Source: Chlamydiota bacterium
Lineage (GTDB): Bacteria > Chlamydiota > Chlamydiia > Chlamydiales > Rhabdochlamydiaceae
NCBI GenBank assembly: GCA_027348355.1
Contig: DAIEPN010000007.1
Location: 1-10,705 of the forward strand
Direction: 5' to 3'
DNA length: 10,705 bases
Part shown: positions 1 through 8,419 of the stretch, piece after piece
Layout of the letters: every line of letters starts with the position of its first letter
How positions within the stretch are numbered: the stretch's first letter is position 1
The notes under the pieces: generated by a model
Database searches by the model: none
The model's input: the letters and a program-made list of their open reading frames with translations, nothing else
What the model was told of the DNA's origin: nothing
Made by a program: the position numbers and the translations under genes

Positions 1-1
1 A

Positions 2-3000
2 AGTAAAAATATTTTTCTACGTAAATGGTATTTTACTATTACTTCTTTGCTCTGTTGCGCAGAGCTTTTTGCCAAACCACATGGAATGCGTGCTAAACAT
101 GGGCATGCAAAAATCACAAATGACACTGGATCAGAATTGCACATTGAGGCCGGAGATAAAGCGATTTTGGAATGGGAAAGCTTTTCCATAGGTAAATCTG
201 AAAAAACGGTTTTTGTCCAACCAGGAAAGCATTCTGTTGTGCTTAATCGCGTAGTTACCAAAAATCCAAGTGATATTTTAGGGACTTTAGAAGCTAACGG
301 ACGGGTGTATTTGATCAATCCTAATGGGATTTTAGTCGGGAAGGATGCGTATATCAATGTCTCGGGGTTCCTTGCCTCAACTTTAGATATTTTAGATGAA
401 AACGCTTTTCTAAAGGGAGACACGTTTGCTTTTGAAGGACGTTCTACAAATGCGGTTGTAAACAGAGGGAATATTAAAGCTATAGAAGGAGATGTATTTT
501 TAATCGGCAGATACGTCAAAAATGAAGGAAGTATTGAAGCTCAAAACGGCGTGGTAGGATTGGCTGTTGGTAGAGAAGTCCTTCTACAACTAAAAGATGG
601 CGATCGCCGTATTTATATTCGTCCTAAAGAAGAGAAGGAAGCCTTGGAGGGAATAGGGGCAGAAAATAGTGGAACGATCAATGCCTCTCAAGCGATATTG
701 GATGCAGAGGGCAGTCTATATAATCTTGCGATCAGGGACATTAAACCGAACGATGCCAGTACATTCACAATAAAAGCTGGGAGAATTTATCTTTCCGCAG
801 AAGGTGGTAAAGCTCAATTAGGGGGAGTGCTAGTTGCTAAGAATACAGATGGTTCCGGAGGAGAGATCAAAACTGTTGCCTCCGAAGTGGAAACAACCAG
901 GCAATCTAAGTTTGACGTTTCTGGTGTAAATGGGGATGCCGGTAAAATCTATTTACATGGAAAAAATCTTTTATCGGTTTCTGGGACGATGAAAGCTGCG
1001 GGAGGAGATCAGAAGGGGAATGGAGGGATTATTGAGCTTGAAACGCAAGGAATCTTAGATTTTAAAGCAAATAATGTCGACATGAAGGCGCCTTTTGGGG
1101 AAGTTGGAAATTTAATTTTTCGAGCTCCAGACATAAGAATTTCATCTGAAAAATCTTCGTCAATTTCCATACTTACTACAGCATTTGTACAAAAAGCACT
1201 TTTACACAGCAATATATCGATCTATTCCGGAAAAAACATTTCTCTTATTGAGGGCATAGATTGGGATTCTTCTAAAACTGCACAATCAGCAACTACTCTT
1301 TTTCTTAAAGCCTCTGAGGCTATTTATCTTGGCCGTGAGAAAAGCACTCGTCCTACTTATCTGATTTCCTCTAATTTACATGCTGCTGGAAAAACAGTAT
1401 TCTCTCTAGAGGCTCCTAAGGTGTTCATTGGAAATCAAGAAAGCGGAAATCTTTCTTCTCTAAACCCAAAAAGCGGCGATATAAGAGTTGTGACATCCTT
1501 TCTAGGAGTGTACGGAGGTGTAGGGGATACGCAAAAATCGGATACTTCAGCCAAAATTTTTGCAAATGATGGAAATATTTTTATTGATACATTTAAAGAT
1601 AGTGCGTTGCACATTGAACTTAAGGCCGGATCCGGCCCTATTTCCCCTGTTGAAATTGCTACCAACAAAGGAAATATATGGATTAATACGTTAGGTAATG
1701 CAGCAGAGGGATCTCTTGCTGTTTTAGCAGGTAGTGGAGATAATTCTGGTGCAAGGATAGCGACAATTTATGGTGGTAATGTGGAGTCGTGGCTTCCTAG
1801 TAATTCCAATTATCTTATTCAGGGAGGAAATAGCAGTAATATAGGTTCTGCACAGATCGTTGCTGCTGTTGAAGACGGTAGTAAAGGTTCTGTCAAATTG
1901 TATGGAAAAAACTATACTCTTGCAGCAGGGACTGGATCAGGAGATGTCAGGGCAAGAATCAGTGGTGATGTAGCTTCTAAATCGAAAGATGCAGTGTTTA
2001 TCAAAATGAATGGAACACTTGCGATGGAGTCGGGAATGAATCAAGCTAAAGATAGCAGAGTTATGATTCAAGCGCTAGGTGGAGGTGATTTACATTTGGA
2101 GACAGAGGATCAGGGAAGAATTAATCTCCAAATAAAAGGTGGCGGTGGCGATAATTCAGCTGCGATTATCGAAACCAAAAATGGAGGAAACATTCACGTC
2201 AATGAAGAGAACAAAGCAAAAGAAGGTAATATACACTTTGAAGCGGGAAGTGGAAAACAATCTTCAGTTCGAGTCTTTGCCAATGACGGCGGTGATATTG
2301 CTCTAAATATGCCTTTAACAACGAGCTATGCTCTTAAAGGGGGAAATGAGGTTTTTAAAGATGGCGAAACGATTACTCCAATAGACTCCTCCGTTCTTAT
2401 TTCAACACAGAAAGGGCAAATTTTCCTTCAAGGTAAAGAACTTCTGCTAGCTGGTGGTGCCGTAGGTGGTGGTAACGCTGCTAAGGTGATCAATGATAAT
2501 GGGGGCATTACATTGAAATTTACTAATACTTTGAAATTGGAATCAGGTAGTCATAAGGGCTCTGATGCCGTGATTCGCTCCTATGGGCCTTTAGAGATTT
2601 ATGCTTCTGGTGACATTCTTCTTCAAGCTTCTGAAGAAGGGATGGCTTTGCTACAAAGCTTTGGAGCTGGAAACATTATTGCCGGAAATTCAATTGGGCT
2701 TAATGGTGATAACGGAGGGAAAGCTTGTATACAAAATGCGGCAGGAAAAAATCCCGGAAAAGGGAAGCTTCACATAGAAGCTGGACGTGATGTGAATCTA
2801 CAGGGTTCTTCCATTATACAAAATCTTGCAGACGAAATTGTCATAGTCTCAGGAGAGAACACGATAGTAGGCTCCAAGAGTGTGATTAAAAGTGGAGAGG
2901 GCATTACTTTTATTGTCGACAAACAGTCCTATACTTCGGGGCTTTATAAATTCGGCCTTACCGTTGAACCAGGAGCTGATGTAGATGGTCCTATAGGTAA

Positions 3001-3349
3001 AGTACATCTTTTTACCTCTAAACGTTCTCTCAATTCGATCCCTTTATATATGAGAACTTTTGAAAAACATGGATCACATTATCCAAACGAATATAAAGGG
3101 GAAGAAAACTATGTACTTCACTATAGAATAGTTGATGATTCTGAATCAGAACGTGTCGTGATCTGGAATTTAGTCAATGTTCTCAATAGCCAGCTTTTTT
3201 ATAACCTCTACAACCAATATGATGATATCTATCACCGCAAAATTGAATTTAGCATTGCGGATCAGCTTTTTTCTCCTTGGAAGGATCTATACGGTATCAA
3301 ACGTAAAAGCAGATTTCAATTTACTTACGGTTTGCCAGGCGATAAATAA
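2..3349 (+). CDS. TpsA-like exoprotein with filamentous-haemagglutinin N-terminal (TPS) domain, 5' partial
   Basis: Likely a secreted or surface-anchored beta-helical adhesin/exoprotein of the two-partner secretion (type Vb) pathway. It would cross the inner membrane by Sec and the outer membrane through a TpsB pore, which is not in this window. The frame is open to the left edge. The residues before the first possible in-window start (TTG at 47) read as a signal peptide: basic K-N-I-F-L-R-K, a hydrophobic stretch, then possible cleavage after LFA at about base 73. The true start therefore lies just outside, and 1,115 residues are visible. Numbered from the TTG, the TPS domain covers about 22-180, with LNRVV (66-70), LEANGRVYLINPNGI (81-95, the classical NPNG motif) and NVSGFLASTLDI (104-115). 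Residues about 527-860 hold Gly-rich repeats of about 35 residues. The last 120 or so residues, from GKVHLF onward, lack repeats and match nothing I recognise. The TPS assignment is secure; substrate and role are unknown. Confidence 0.85.
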   Translation, partial: SKNIFLRKWYFTITSLLCCAELFAKPHGMRAKHGHAKITNDTGSELHIEAGDKAILEWESFSIGKSEKTVFVQPGKHSVVLNRVVTKNPSDILGTLEANGRVYLINPNGILVGKDAYINVSGFLASTLDILDENAFLKGDTFAFEGRSTNAVVNRGNIKAIEGDVFLIGRYVKNEGSIEAQNGVVGLAVGREVLLQLKDGDRRIYIRPKEEKEALEGIGAENSGTINASQAILDAEGSLYNLAIRDIKPNDASTFTIKAGRIYLSAEGGKAQLGGVLVAKNTDGSGGEIKTVASEVETTRQSKFDVSGVNGDAGKIYLHGKNLLSVSGTMKAAGGDQKGNGGIIELETQGILDFKANNVDMKAPFGEVGNLIFRAPDIRISSEKSSSISILTTAFVQKALLHSNISIYSGKNISLIEGIDWDSSKTAQSATTLFLKASEAIYLGREKSTRPTYLISSNLHAAGKTVFSLEAPKVFIGNQESGNLSSLNPKSGDIRVVTSFLGVYGGVGDTQKSDTSAKIFANDGNIFIDTFKDSALHIELKAGSGPISPVEIATNKGNIWINTLGNAAEGSLAVLAGSGDNSGARIATIYGGNVESWLPSNSNYLIQGGNSSNIGSAQIVAAVEDGSKGSVKLYGKNYTLAAGTGSGDVRARISGDVASKSKDAVFIKMNGTLAMESGMNQAKDSRVMIQALGGGDLHLETEDQGRINLQIKGGGGDNSAAIIETKNGGNIHVNEENKAKEGNIHFEAGSGKQSSVRVFANDGGDIALNMPLTTSYALKGGNEVFKDGETITPIDSSVLISTQKGQIFLQGKELLLAGGAVGGGNAAKVINDNGGITLKFTNTLKLESGSHKGSDAVIRSYGPLEIYASGDILLQASEEGMALLQSFGAGNIIAGNSIGLNGDNGGKACIQNAAGKNPGKGKLHIEAGRDVNLQGSSIIQNLADEIVIVSGENTIVGSKSVIKSGEGITFIVDKQSYTSGLYKFGLTVEPGADVDGPIGKVHLFTSKRSLNSIPLYMRTFEKHGSHYPNEYKGEENYVLHYRIVDDSESERVVIWNLVNVLNSQLFYNLYNQYDDIYHRKIEFSIADQLFSPWKDLYGIKRKSRFQFTYGLPGDK
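1610..2640 (+). repeat. Tandem ~105-bp coding repeats (35-residue beta-helix units)
   Basis: Within the exoprotein, a degenerate motif of the form L-x-x-A/G/S-G-S/G/T-G, then about five residues, S/A-x-V/I, about five residues, G-G-x-I, recurs about every 95-115 bases. Glycine-rich cores begin near 1627 (AGSGPIS), 1729 (AGSGDNS), 1825 (GGNSSNI), 1930 (AGTGSGD), 2030 (ESGMNQA), 2138 (GGGGDNS), 2243 (AGSGKQS), 2338 (GGNEVFK), 2453 (GGAVGGG) and 2543 (ESGSHKG). Two weaker copies may follow. The DNA copies are diverged, so this is an old protein repeat rather than a recent tandem duplication. The pattern suits a right-handed parallel beta-helix, as in other TpsA passengers. Confidence 0.65.
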
Positions 3350-3365
3350 TTCTATCAAAGCGTAT

Positions 3366-3393
3366 CGTCCTTAAAAAACTCTTTTTAAGGACG
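3366..3393 (+). terminator. Hairpin downstream of the TPS exoprotein gene
   Basis: A perfect 12-bp inverted repeat, CGTCCTTAAAAA / TTTTTAAGGACG, with a 4-base loop (ACTC) begins 16 bases after the exoprotein stop. Position and symmetry suggest transcription termination. It is not canonical: the T-run is inside the right arm and the downstream sequence is only moderately T-rich. It would form in either direction and may separate the two convergent transcripts. Confidence 0.5.
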
Positions 3394-3584
3394 CCTTCTG
3401 ATCATTCTATCTTACTTTTGTCGGTTAGCTTTATTTCTTGATCTTGCTTTCCAATCATGGAACTTTTGTAGATGGGTCATATCTCAAAATTGAAAAAGAA
3501 GAATCCTGAAAACTTTTGGATCATCAATGCAGGCTTTAGCAATTTTTCTGGATCTTGGATAAATTTTGTTGTGTGCAACAAACT

Positions 3585-3608
3585 CCTCTTCATTGAGGGA
3601 TGAAGAGG
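3585..3608 (-). terminator. Probable glyQS terminator hairpin
   Basis: A 9-bp inverted repeat (CCTCTTCAT / ATGAAGAGG, 6-base loop) abuts the glyQS stop codon. On the minus strand it is followed by AGTTTGTTG, a weak T-rich tail, and then by a second 7-bp hairpin at 3565-3582. Placement directly after the stop supports termination. The poor T-tract lowers confidence. Confidence 0.5.
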
Positions 3609-6600
3609 TTAGCTTGTCGTATTTTGAATTTTGCTGAAGTCGACCAATTTTTCAAAATGTGCGTAGATTTTTTGAAGAAGCGCAATTCGGTTATTTCGGA
3701 TCTCCATGTCGTCTGCTAATATCTTCACCTTTTCAAATAAATCAGCAAGTAGTGGCTGGAGTGTTGCTAAAAGAGAAAATGCTTTCACGTAATCTTTCTC
3801 TGAATACACTTTTTCCCACTGTGGATCGATCTCATGTAATTTGGCGACTAAGGCCTTTTCGCTCGGCTCTATCATTTTTTTGGGATCAAAATCAAGGGGC
3901 TCATTTTTCTCTGTTTGCCCTTTTACCCGTTTGTATACTTCATAGAGTTTGCCAAAGTCCGTAGCCTTTCTAAAATTGTGCAGAGCTTTACACCTACAGA
4001 GTAAGTCATACGGATCAAAGTCATTTTTAGAGAAAGCCGCTTCGATCTCTTCTTTTCCAAAGCCATATTCTTCGAAAACAGACTTGATACGACTTTTCAT
4101 GAAAGTGAGAATTTCAGAAATAATCTGACTTCTTTGTGTAGCATCTTGTAAAACAGAAAATAGAGAAGAAGAGCGTTCTAAGACCATTTTTAAAGAAATA
4201 CTTTTTTTAGCTTCGATAAGCATTCGAATAATCCCGATCGTTTGTCTGCGGAGCGCATAAGGATCACTAGAAGAAGAGGGTTTTAAATTAACGCAGTAGT
4301 AACCAAGTAGATTATCGATCTTATCTGCAAGGCTTATAATAACTCCTGTACTCGTCTTCGGAATGGGACCATTTTCAGCTTTCGGCATCCAATGCTCAAA
4401 AATAGCTTCCGCTACCTCTCTTTCTTCATTTTGGGCTTTTGCGTAGTACATTCCTATGATCCCCTGTAATTCAGGGAATTCACCAACCAGAGCAGATGCC
4501 AGATCCGACTTACAAAGAGTTGCAGCTCTCATAATTGTATCAAGTTTACCAATCCCTAAAATTTCATGGAGGATAGCAGCATGTTTTTTAATTCTTTGAA
4601 TCTTATCATACATGCTTCCAAGCTGCTTTTGGAAAGTCATACTGCGTAGTTTTTCGTTAAACTTCTCGAGTGGGATTTTTACATCTTGTTCATACATGAA
4701 CACGCCATCAGAAAGCCTTGCAGAAAGAACTCTTTCATTTCCTTGCTTGATCAGCTCATTTGGTGTATTGTCCGCTGTAATGATGAAGACATTTTTTAGT
4801 GTTTTATCGTCTTTAGCTATAGGGAAATACTTTTGATGCTCGACCATTTCTGAGGTGAGCACTTCTAAAGGAGCATGCAAAAATTTTTCTGAAAAAGTTC
4901 CGGAAAGGCAATGTGGCCACTCACAAAGATGTACAACTTGCGCTAGCACTTTTTCCTCATCAAGAACGTGTCCATCAAGTGTTTTTTCAAGTTGTCTTAG
5001 TTGAGAAATGATGCTTTTTTTTCTTTCGCTGCTATCTACAAGAACATAGTGTTTTTTCAATGCTTCGATATACTCCAGACAATCGGTTAGATCGAACTTA
5101 ATAGGACAAAGCTGCATATGACCAAAAGAGAATCGATCCGACTTAATCGGTCCAAAAGAGAAGGGAACAATCTCTTTTCCTAAAAGGCAAACGATCCAAT
5201 GAATAGGCCTTGCGTAGGAAATATCTAGATCTGCCCATTGCATTTTCTTGGGGAAGCTGAGTTCAGAAAGCAATTTGGGGAGTTTGTCGCTAAGAAGTTT
5301 GCTTGTTGAAATTCCAGGTTTGTTTATTGTCCCTAAAAGGTATTCCGTGTCTTTAAGAGAGGTAATTTGAACTGCTGGATTTTTCTTATCTCTGGTTTGT
5401 TGTAGATTTTGAGCAGCCACGCCAATTGATTTAAAAAAACCTTCTCCTTGTGCTGTAAGATTTCCTTGGACGTCAAATGCCATGGAAATCGCTGGGCCTC
5501 TTTTTTCTAAGAGAGTGCTTTTTGTGCCCTCCGATAGCTTTTCTACATAAACTGCAAGCCTTCTGGGAGTTCCATACGTTTTGATAGACTGATACGAAAG
5601 TTCATGTTCGTCGAGAAGTTTTTTGATTTTATTTTGTAGTTCATTGCAACCAATTGGAACAAAAGTAGCTGGTAATTGTTCGGAGCCGATCTCTAGAAGA
5701 AAATCACTTTTTTTCTCAGGATCATAAGGTGTATCCTGTATAATCTGAATTGTTTCTTCAGCTAAAGACACATTTTTTTTCGAAAGAAGGGGAAATCCTA
5801 GTTTTTCTCTTGATGCGATATATTCTACAGCAATGAGCCTTGCTAAGTCTCGAATCCTTGCAATATAGCCAGTACGCTCCGTCACAGAAATAGCGCCCCT
5901 TGCATCTAAAATGTTGAATGCGTGGGATGCTTTCATAACAAAATCATAGGCGGGGATCGGCAGTTTTTCTTGAATCAGCTTTTGCGCTTCTTTTTCAAAA
6001 TCATCGAAATGACGAAGCCACATTTCTGTAGAGGCTTTTTCAAAATTGTATGTACTCCATTCAATTTCATTTTCTTTAGAGAGATCTCCTAAGGTTAGCT
6101 CTTCATTCCAGCGGATGTCAAAGATGCTGCTTACATTTTGGATGTACATGGCAAGGCGTTCTAGTCCATACGTGATTTCCACGCTTATCGGCTTTAAAGG
6201 CAGGCTTCCCATGGCTTGGAAAAAGGTGAACTGCGTAATTTCCATTCCATCCATCCACACTTCCCATCCAAGGCCCCAAGCGCCGAGTGTAGGCCCTTCC
6301 CAATCATCGTGGACAAAACGAATATCATGATCTTCCAAGGAAATTCCAAGTGCTTTGAGAGACTCTAGATAGATATTTTGGATATCTAACGGAGAAGGTT
6401 TGATGATCACTTGGTATTGATGAAACAAATGCACCCTGTTAGGATTTTCTCCGTATCTTCCGTCTTTTGGCCTTCTGCATGGTTCTACATAGGCGGTGCT
6501 ATAGGGTTCAGGACCTAGACAGCGCAAGAAAGTGGCCGGATTAAATGTTCCCGCTCCCATTTCTAAGTCGTGTCCTTGCTGGATAATACAGCCTTGTTTT

Positions 6601-6647
6601 TCCCAAAATGCAGAAAGTCTAGAGATAATTTCTTGAAAAGTGATCAT
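3609..6647 (-). CDS. glyQS: Fused glycyl-tRNA synthetase, alpha and beta subunits in one chain
   Basis: Charges tRNA-Gly with glycine (ATP-dependent, cytoplasmic). Most bacteria make the bacterial-type enzyme as separate GlyQ and GlyS; here one 1,012-residue chain carries both, as in Chlamydia (about 1,000 residues). Residues 1 to about 288 match GlyQ, the class II catalytic part, including [19 protein letters not shown] (53-71) and GLERLAMY (161-168). The beta part starts near 314 ([14 protein letters not shown]) and shows [13 protein letters not shown] (356-368), FPKKMQW (465-471), [14 protein letters not shown] (642-655), [10 protein letters not shown] (723-732), DPYALRR (795-801) and, near the C terminus, the RNNR motif of the anticodon-binding region (984-987). 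The linker of about 25 residues is short and the frame is intact. The ATG at 6647 is at the expected GlyQ start, although no good Shine-Dalgarno precedes it. It is transcribed alone. Confidence 0.97.
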   Translation of the reverse strand: MITFQEIISRLSAFWEKQGCIIQQGHDLEMGAGTFNPATFLRCLGPEPYSTAYVEPCRRPKDGRYGENPNRVHLFHQYQVIIKPSPLDIQNIYLESLKALGISLEDHDIRFVHDDWEGPTLGAWGLGWEVWMDGMEITQFTFFQAMGSLPLKPISVEITYGLERLAMYIQNVSSIFDIRWNEELTLGDLSKENEIEWSTYNFEKASTEMWLRHFDDFEKEAQKLIQEKLPIPAYDFVMKASHAFNILDARGAISVTERTGYIARIRDLARLIAVEYIASREKLGFPLLSKKNVSLAEETIQIIQDTPYDPEKKSDFLLEIGSEQLPATFVPIGCNELQNKIKKLLDEHELSYQSIKTYGTPRRLAVYVEKLSEGTKSTLLEKRGPAISMAFDVQGNLTAQGEGFFKSIGVAAQNLQQTRDKKNPAVQITSLKDTEYLLGTINKPGISTSKLLSDKLPKLLSELSFPKKMQWADLDISYARPIHWIVCLLGKEIVPFSFGPIKSDRFSFGHMQLCPIKFDLTDCLEYIEALKKHYVLVDSSERKKSIISQLRQLEKTLDGHVLDEEKVLAQVVHLCEWPHCLSGTFSEKFLHAPLEVLTSEMVEHQKYFPIAKDDKTLKNVFIITADNTPNELIKQGNERVLSARLSDGVFMYEQDVKIPLEKFNEKLRSMTFQKQLGSMYDKIQRIKKHAAILHEILGIGKLDTIMRAATLCKSDLASALVGEFPELQGIIGMYYAKAQNEEREVAEAIFEHWMPKAENGPIPKTSTGVIISLADKIDNLLGYYCVNLKPSSSSDPYALRRQTIGIIRMLIEAKKSISLKMVLERSSSLFSVLQDATQRSQIISEILTFMKSRIKSVFEEYGFGKEEIEAAFSKNDFDPYDLLCRCKALHNFRKATDFGKLYEVYKRVKGQTEKNEPLDFDPKKMIEPSEKALVAKLHEIDPQWEKVYSEKDYVKAFSLLATLQPLLADLFEKVKILADDMEIRNNRIALLQKIYAHFEKLVDFSKIQNTTS

Positions 6648-6681
6648 TTGTTTTACAAATTTGATTGAATGTTAGCCTTAA

Positions 6682-6710
6682 ATTTTCGCTTGAGAAGACT
6701 TTCTTTTCAA
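6682..6710 (-). promoter_or_regulatory. Candidate sigma70-type promoter of glyQS
   Basis: On the minus strand TTGAAA (6710-6705), a 17-base spacer and GAAAAT (6687-6682) lie upstream of the glyQS ATG, predicting a leader of about 30 bases. It lies beyond the terminator of the upstream gene, so glyQS needs its own promoter. The -10 match is only four of six in AT-rich DNA, so this is tentative. Confidence 0.3.
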
Positions 6711-6753
6711 TGGGTTTTTCTAGAAAGAAGGATAGAATTTTAAAAATGAAGAA

Positions 6754-6778
6754 AAGAGCAGCCTAAAAGGCTGCTCTT
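6754..6778 (-). terminator. Rho-independent terminator of the 168-residue membrane-protein gene
   Basis: A perfect 10-bp GC-containing stem (AAGAGCAGCC / GGCTGCTCTT) with a 5-base loop sits just after the stop of the 6788-7294 gene. Read on the minus strand it is followed by a T-rich tract (TTTTCTTCATTTTT). This is the clearest intrinsic terminator in the window, and it separates the small gene from glyQS. Confidence 0.85.
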
Positions 6779-6787
6779 AAAAGAGAG

Positions 6788-7294
6788 TTATACGCTTTTG
6801 CTATTCCAAACTTGGGATAGGAAAACAGAAGCTACGTTTCTATAGTTTTCTGTGTGGTTATAGAGAGCGTAGCCAGCAAGTGCTGCAAGAGCAATTTGAG
6901 AGAAACCTTTTACAATGGACCCGGCAACTTGCAAGTTAGACGGATTATCATAGGAATAGACCGTAAATTTTCCCTGAATTTTGTTTTTGTGTATATCGGT
7001 TGAATCACGTGGGATTTCACTAGTTGAATTATAGATATTGCTTGCACCGTTAAAAGCAAGTTTTGCAATTGCGTATGCGCTTACAGCAATAAATGCTGTA
7101 TGAGGAACAACTTCTTTTACAGCAAAAAATGTAGGAACTTGTCTTTCACCAACTGACATCAAGTAGTCAGATGAAGAGAGGAACCGGGTTACGACTTCTT
7201 TTGCTGAAGAAATAGTTTCTTTTGAAAAAACTGCTTCCAAAGCTGAATTAAAAAATGATGATACGCTTGATGCTCTTCCAATTTCTGCTGACAT
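6788..7294 (-). CDS. Small membrane protein, paralogue of the neighbouring 245-residue protein, function unknown
   Basis: I do not recognise a named family for this 168-residue protein. A conserved N-terminal block (25-58; core KETISSAKEVVTRFL then SSDYLMSVGERQVPT) is followed by two hydrophobic segments (about 64-82 and 123-145), separated by a polar, charged stretch of about 40 residues. It ends with SVFLSQVW. The same blocks occur in the next gene upstream: 22 of 38 positions are identical in the N-terminal block by eye. The ATG at 7294 follows a good Shine-Dalgarno (AAAGGAGA, 6 bases away), a promoter candidate lies upstream and a strong terminator follows, so it looks expressed. Two membrane segments in a small chlamydial protein would fit an inclusion-membrane or envelope protein, but that is inference. 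No classical signal peptide is visible. Confidence 0.75.
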   Translation of the reverse strand: MSAEIGRASSVSSFFNSALEAVFSKETISSAKEVVTRFLSSSDYLMSVGERQVPTFFAVKEVVPHTAFIAVSAYAIAKLAFNGASNIYNSTSEIPRDSTDIHKNKIQGKFTVYSYDNPSNLQVAGSIVKGFSQIALAALAGYALYNHTENYRNVASVFLSQVWNSKSV

Positions 7295-7323
7295 AGATTT
7301 TCTCCTTTAAAATAAAAGGGGAA

Positions 7324-7352
7324 ATTTTACATTGAGAATGTTTTTAAAACAA
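7324..7352 (-). promoter_or_regulatory. Candidate sigma70-type promoter of the 168-residue membrane-protein gene
   Basis: On the minus strand TTGTTT (7352-7347), exactly 17 bases, then TAAAAT (7329-7324, five of six to consensus) lie about 30 bases upstream of the ATG and just before its Shine-Dalgarno. This suggests the gene is transcribed independently of its upstream paralogue. The -35 matches only at TTG. Confidence 0.5.
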
Positions 7353-7488
7353 TGAAAAGATGGTTTTTTTAGAAATCTTATTTTAAATATTTTCTTATCT
7401 ATTTCTATATGGTTTTTATTCATAATAGTTTTCAAGAGGGAGGAGATATAAGAATAGCTGTTCAATTGCTTTTTAGGATTTCGATCTT

Positions 7489-8226
7489 CTATTTTCTCCA
7501 AGCCTGAGATAGAAAAATAGAGATTATTGTTCTATGAACCTCTATACTATCATAGACAATAAATCCTAAAGAACAAGCGGTTCCGATTTGAGATACGCCT
7601 TTAAGGATTACGATACTTTTAATAAGACAAGCCTTTTTCGACTCCATCGATGCGTAGTCAAATCCACTGCGTTTTCCGTTGAACCAATCATCTTGATTCA
7701 CAATACTATCTACTCCAATACACGCAAGTTTTGCTATTACATAAGCGCTAATTCCTAAGAATGCGGCATTCACACTCCCATGTTTTATAGCCAAAAGAGA
7801 GAATGATTTTTTTCCGCGTACTTCCGTAAAGGAAATCTTTTGGCTATAGACAAAGCCTCCTGCTATGGCGATTCCGAGTTGAGCAAAACCTGTAAGAGCA
7901 AAGAGAGCTACTTTTTTTGGAGCGGGATGGTTATATTCATAAGGTTCTAGTATTACGTCATCTGGATTTAAAATCTTTTGGATCCCTAGGAAAGCAAGTT
8001 TTGTGATTGCGTAAGCGCCAATTCCTAAAATAGCTGCGCGGACGCTTACTTCTGCAGCTAAAAGTGTAGGGGCTCTTCTCCCGCCGACTGTTATGAGGTA
8101 ATCTGAAGAAGTTAGAAAGCTTGTCACTAACTTTTTTGCTGCAGAAGTAGTTTCTTTGGTAAAAAATGATTGTAGGGGAGGGTAAAAGAAACATGCGGCA
8201 GTTTTGTTTATTGTATTTGTATTCAT
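7489..8226 (-). CDS. Membrane protein with internally duplicated two-segment unit, paralogue of the 168-residue protein, function unknown
   Basis: No recognised family; 245 residues. The N-terminal block (20-57: FFTKETTSAAKK, then SSDYLITVGGRRAPT) matches the neighbouring gene. After it, one hydrophobic unit occurs twice. Copy 1 is about 54-136 and copy 2 about 143-235. Each begins with LLA and continues as AA-x-LGI-x-AY-x-I-x-KLA, G, N-x-DD (54-90 and 143-180), then a second hydrophobic segment with Q-x-G and GF-x-VY (about 104-128 and 200-226). That gives about four membrane segments against two in the paralogue. The C terminus, SIFLSQAW, is shared. The ATG at 8226 has AGAGG only 4 bases upstream, a rather close Shine-Dalgarno. 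About 190 bases of AT-rich DNA separate it divergently from rlmN. The simplest history is gene duplication plus duplication of the membrane unit in this copy. An envelope or inclusion-membrane role is a guess. Confidence 0.75.
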   Translation of the reverse strand: MNTNTINKTAACFFYPPLQSFFTKETTSAAKKLVTSFLTSSDYLITVGGRRAPTLLAAEVSVRAAILGIGAYAITKLAFLGIQKILNPDDVILEPYEYNHPAPKKVALFALTGFAQLGIAIAGGFVYSQKISFTEVRGKKSFSLLAIKHGSVNAAFLGISAYVIAKLACIGVDSIVNQDDWFNGKRSGFDYASMESKKACLIKSIVILKGVSQIGTACSLGFIVYDSIEVHRTIISIFLSQAWRK

Positions 8227-8419
8227 AGCCCTCTTTTTGTTTTAATTTGAATAAATAATTTAACAAAACTGTGTTTATTTGTAAAATTGCTTATTTTTTT
8301 AATTGCGAATTGATTGATTAAATTATTTTTATATATGAATGATTCAAGAAAAAAATTTCCTTATCTTGTGCGCTAACCATCTATTCTGGTATACTATTCT
8401 CTTAAAGAAAAGATTTTAG
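8227..8419. other. Divergent AT-rich intergenic region
   Basis: These 193 bases separate the divergently transcribed 245-residue membrane-protein gene (minus) and rlmN (plus). The rlmN side holds an extended -10 promoter (8366-8395). The other side is very AT-rich and has several possible but undistinguished -10-like sequences for the minus-strand gene. I see no small gene here. Confidence 0.5.
8366..8395 (+). promoter_or_regulatory. Candidate extended -10 promoter of rlmN
   Basis: TTGTGC (8366-8371), an 18-base spacer, and TATACT (8390-8395, five of six) preceded by TGG, giving the extended -10 TGnTATACT. Transcription would start near 8402 and leave a leader of about 20 bases before the GTG (8420) or ATG (8426) start. 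Confidence 0.6.

Larger units (their letters stand above)
3350..3608. other. Convergent intergenic region, 259 bases
   Basis: This stretch lies between the 3' ends of the exoprotein gene (plus) and glyQS (minus). It holds three inverted repeats: 3366-3393; 3565-3582 (TTTGTTG, loop TGTG, CAACAAA); and 3585-3608. Between about 3394 and 3564 I see no credible gene, RNA gene or promoter. Confidence 0.6.

Noticed and set aside
1009..1668. Two minus-strand frames within the exoprotein gene
   Set aside because: Antisense shadows of a clearly coding plus-strand frame; no ribosome-binding site and no recognisable domain.
3659..6330. Several plus-strand and minus-strand frames of 60-100 residues within glyQS
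   Set aside because: They are antisense or out-of-frame shadows of the well-supported glyQS gene.
7307..7501. 64-residue minus-strand frame with TTG start between the two paralogues
   Set aside because: AT-rich, Lys/Ile/Phe-rich composition, no Shine-Dalgarno-supported start of note; it overlaps the end of the upstream gene and includes the promoter and Shine-Dalgarno of the downstream gene.
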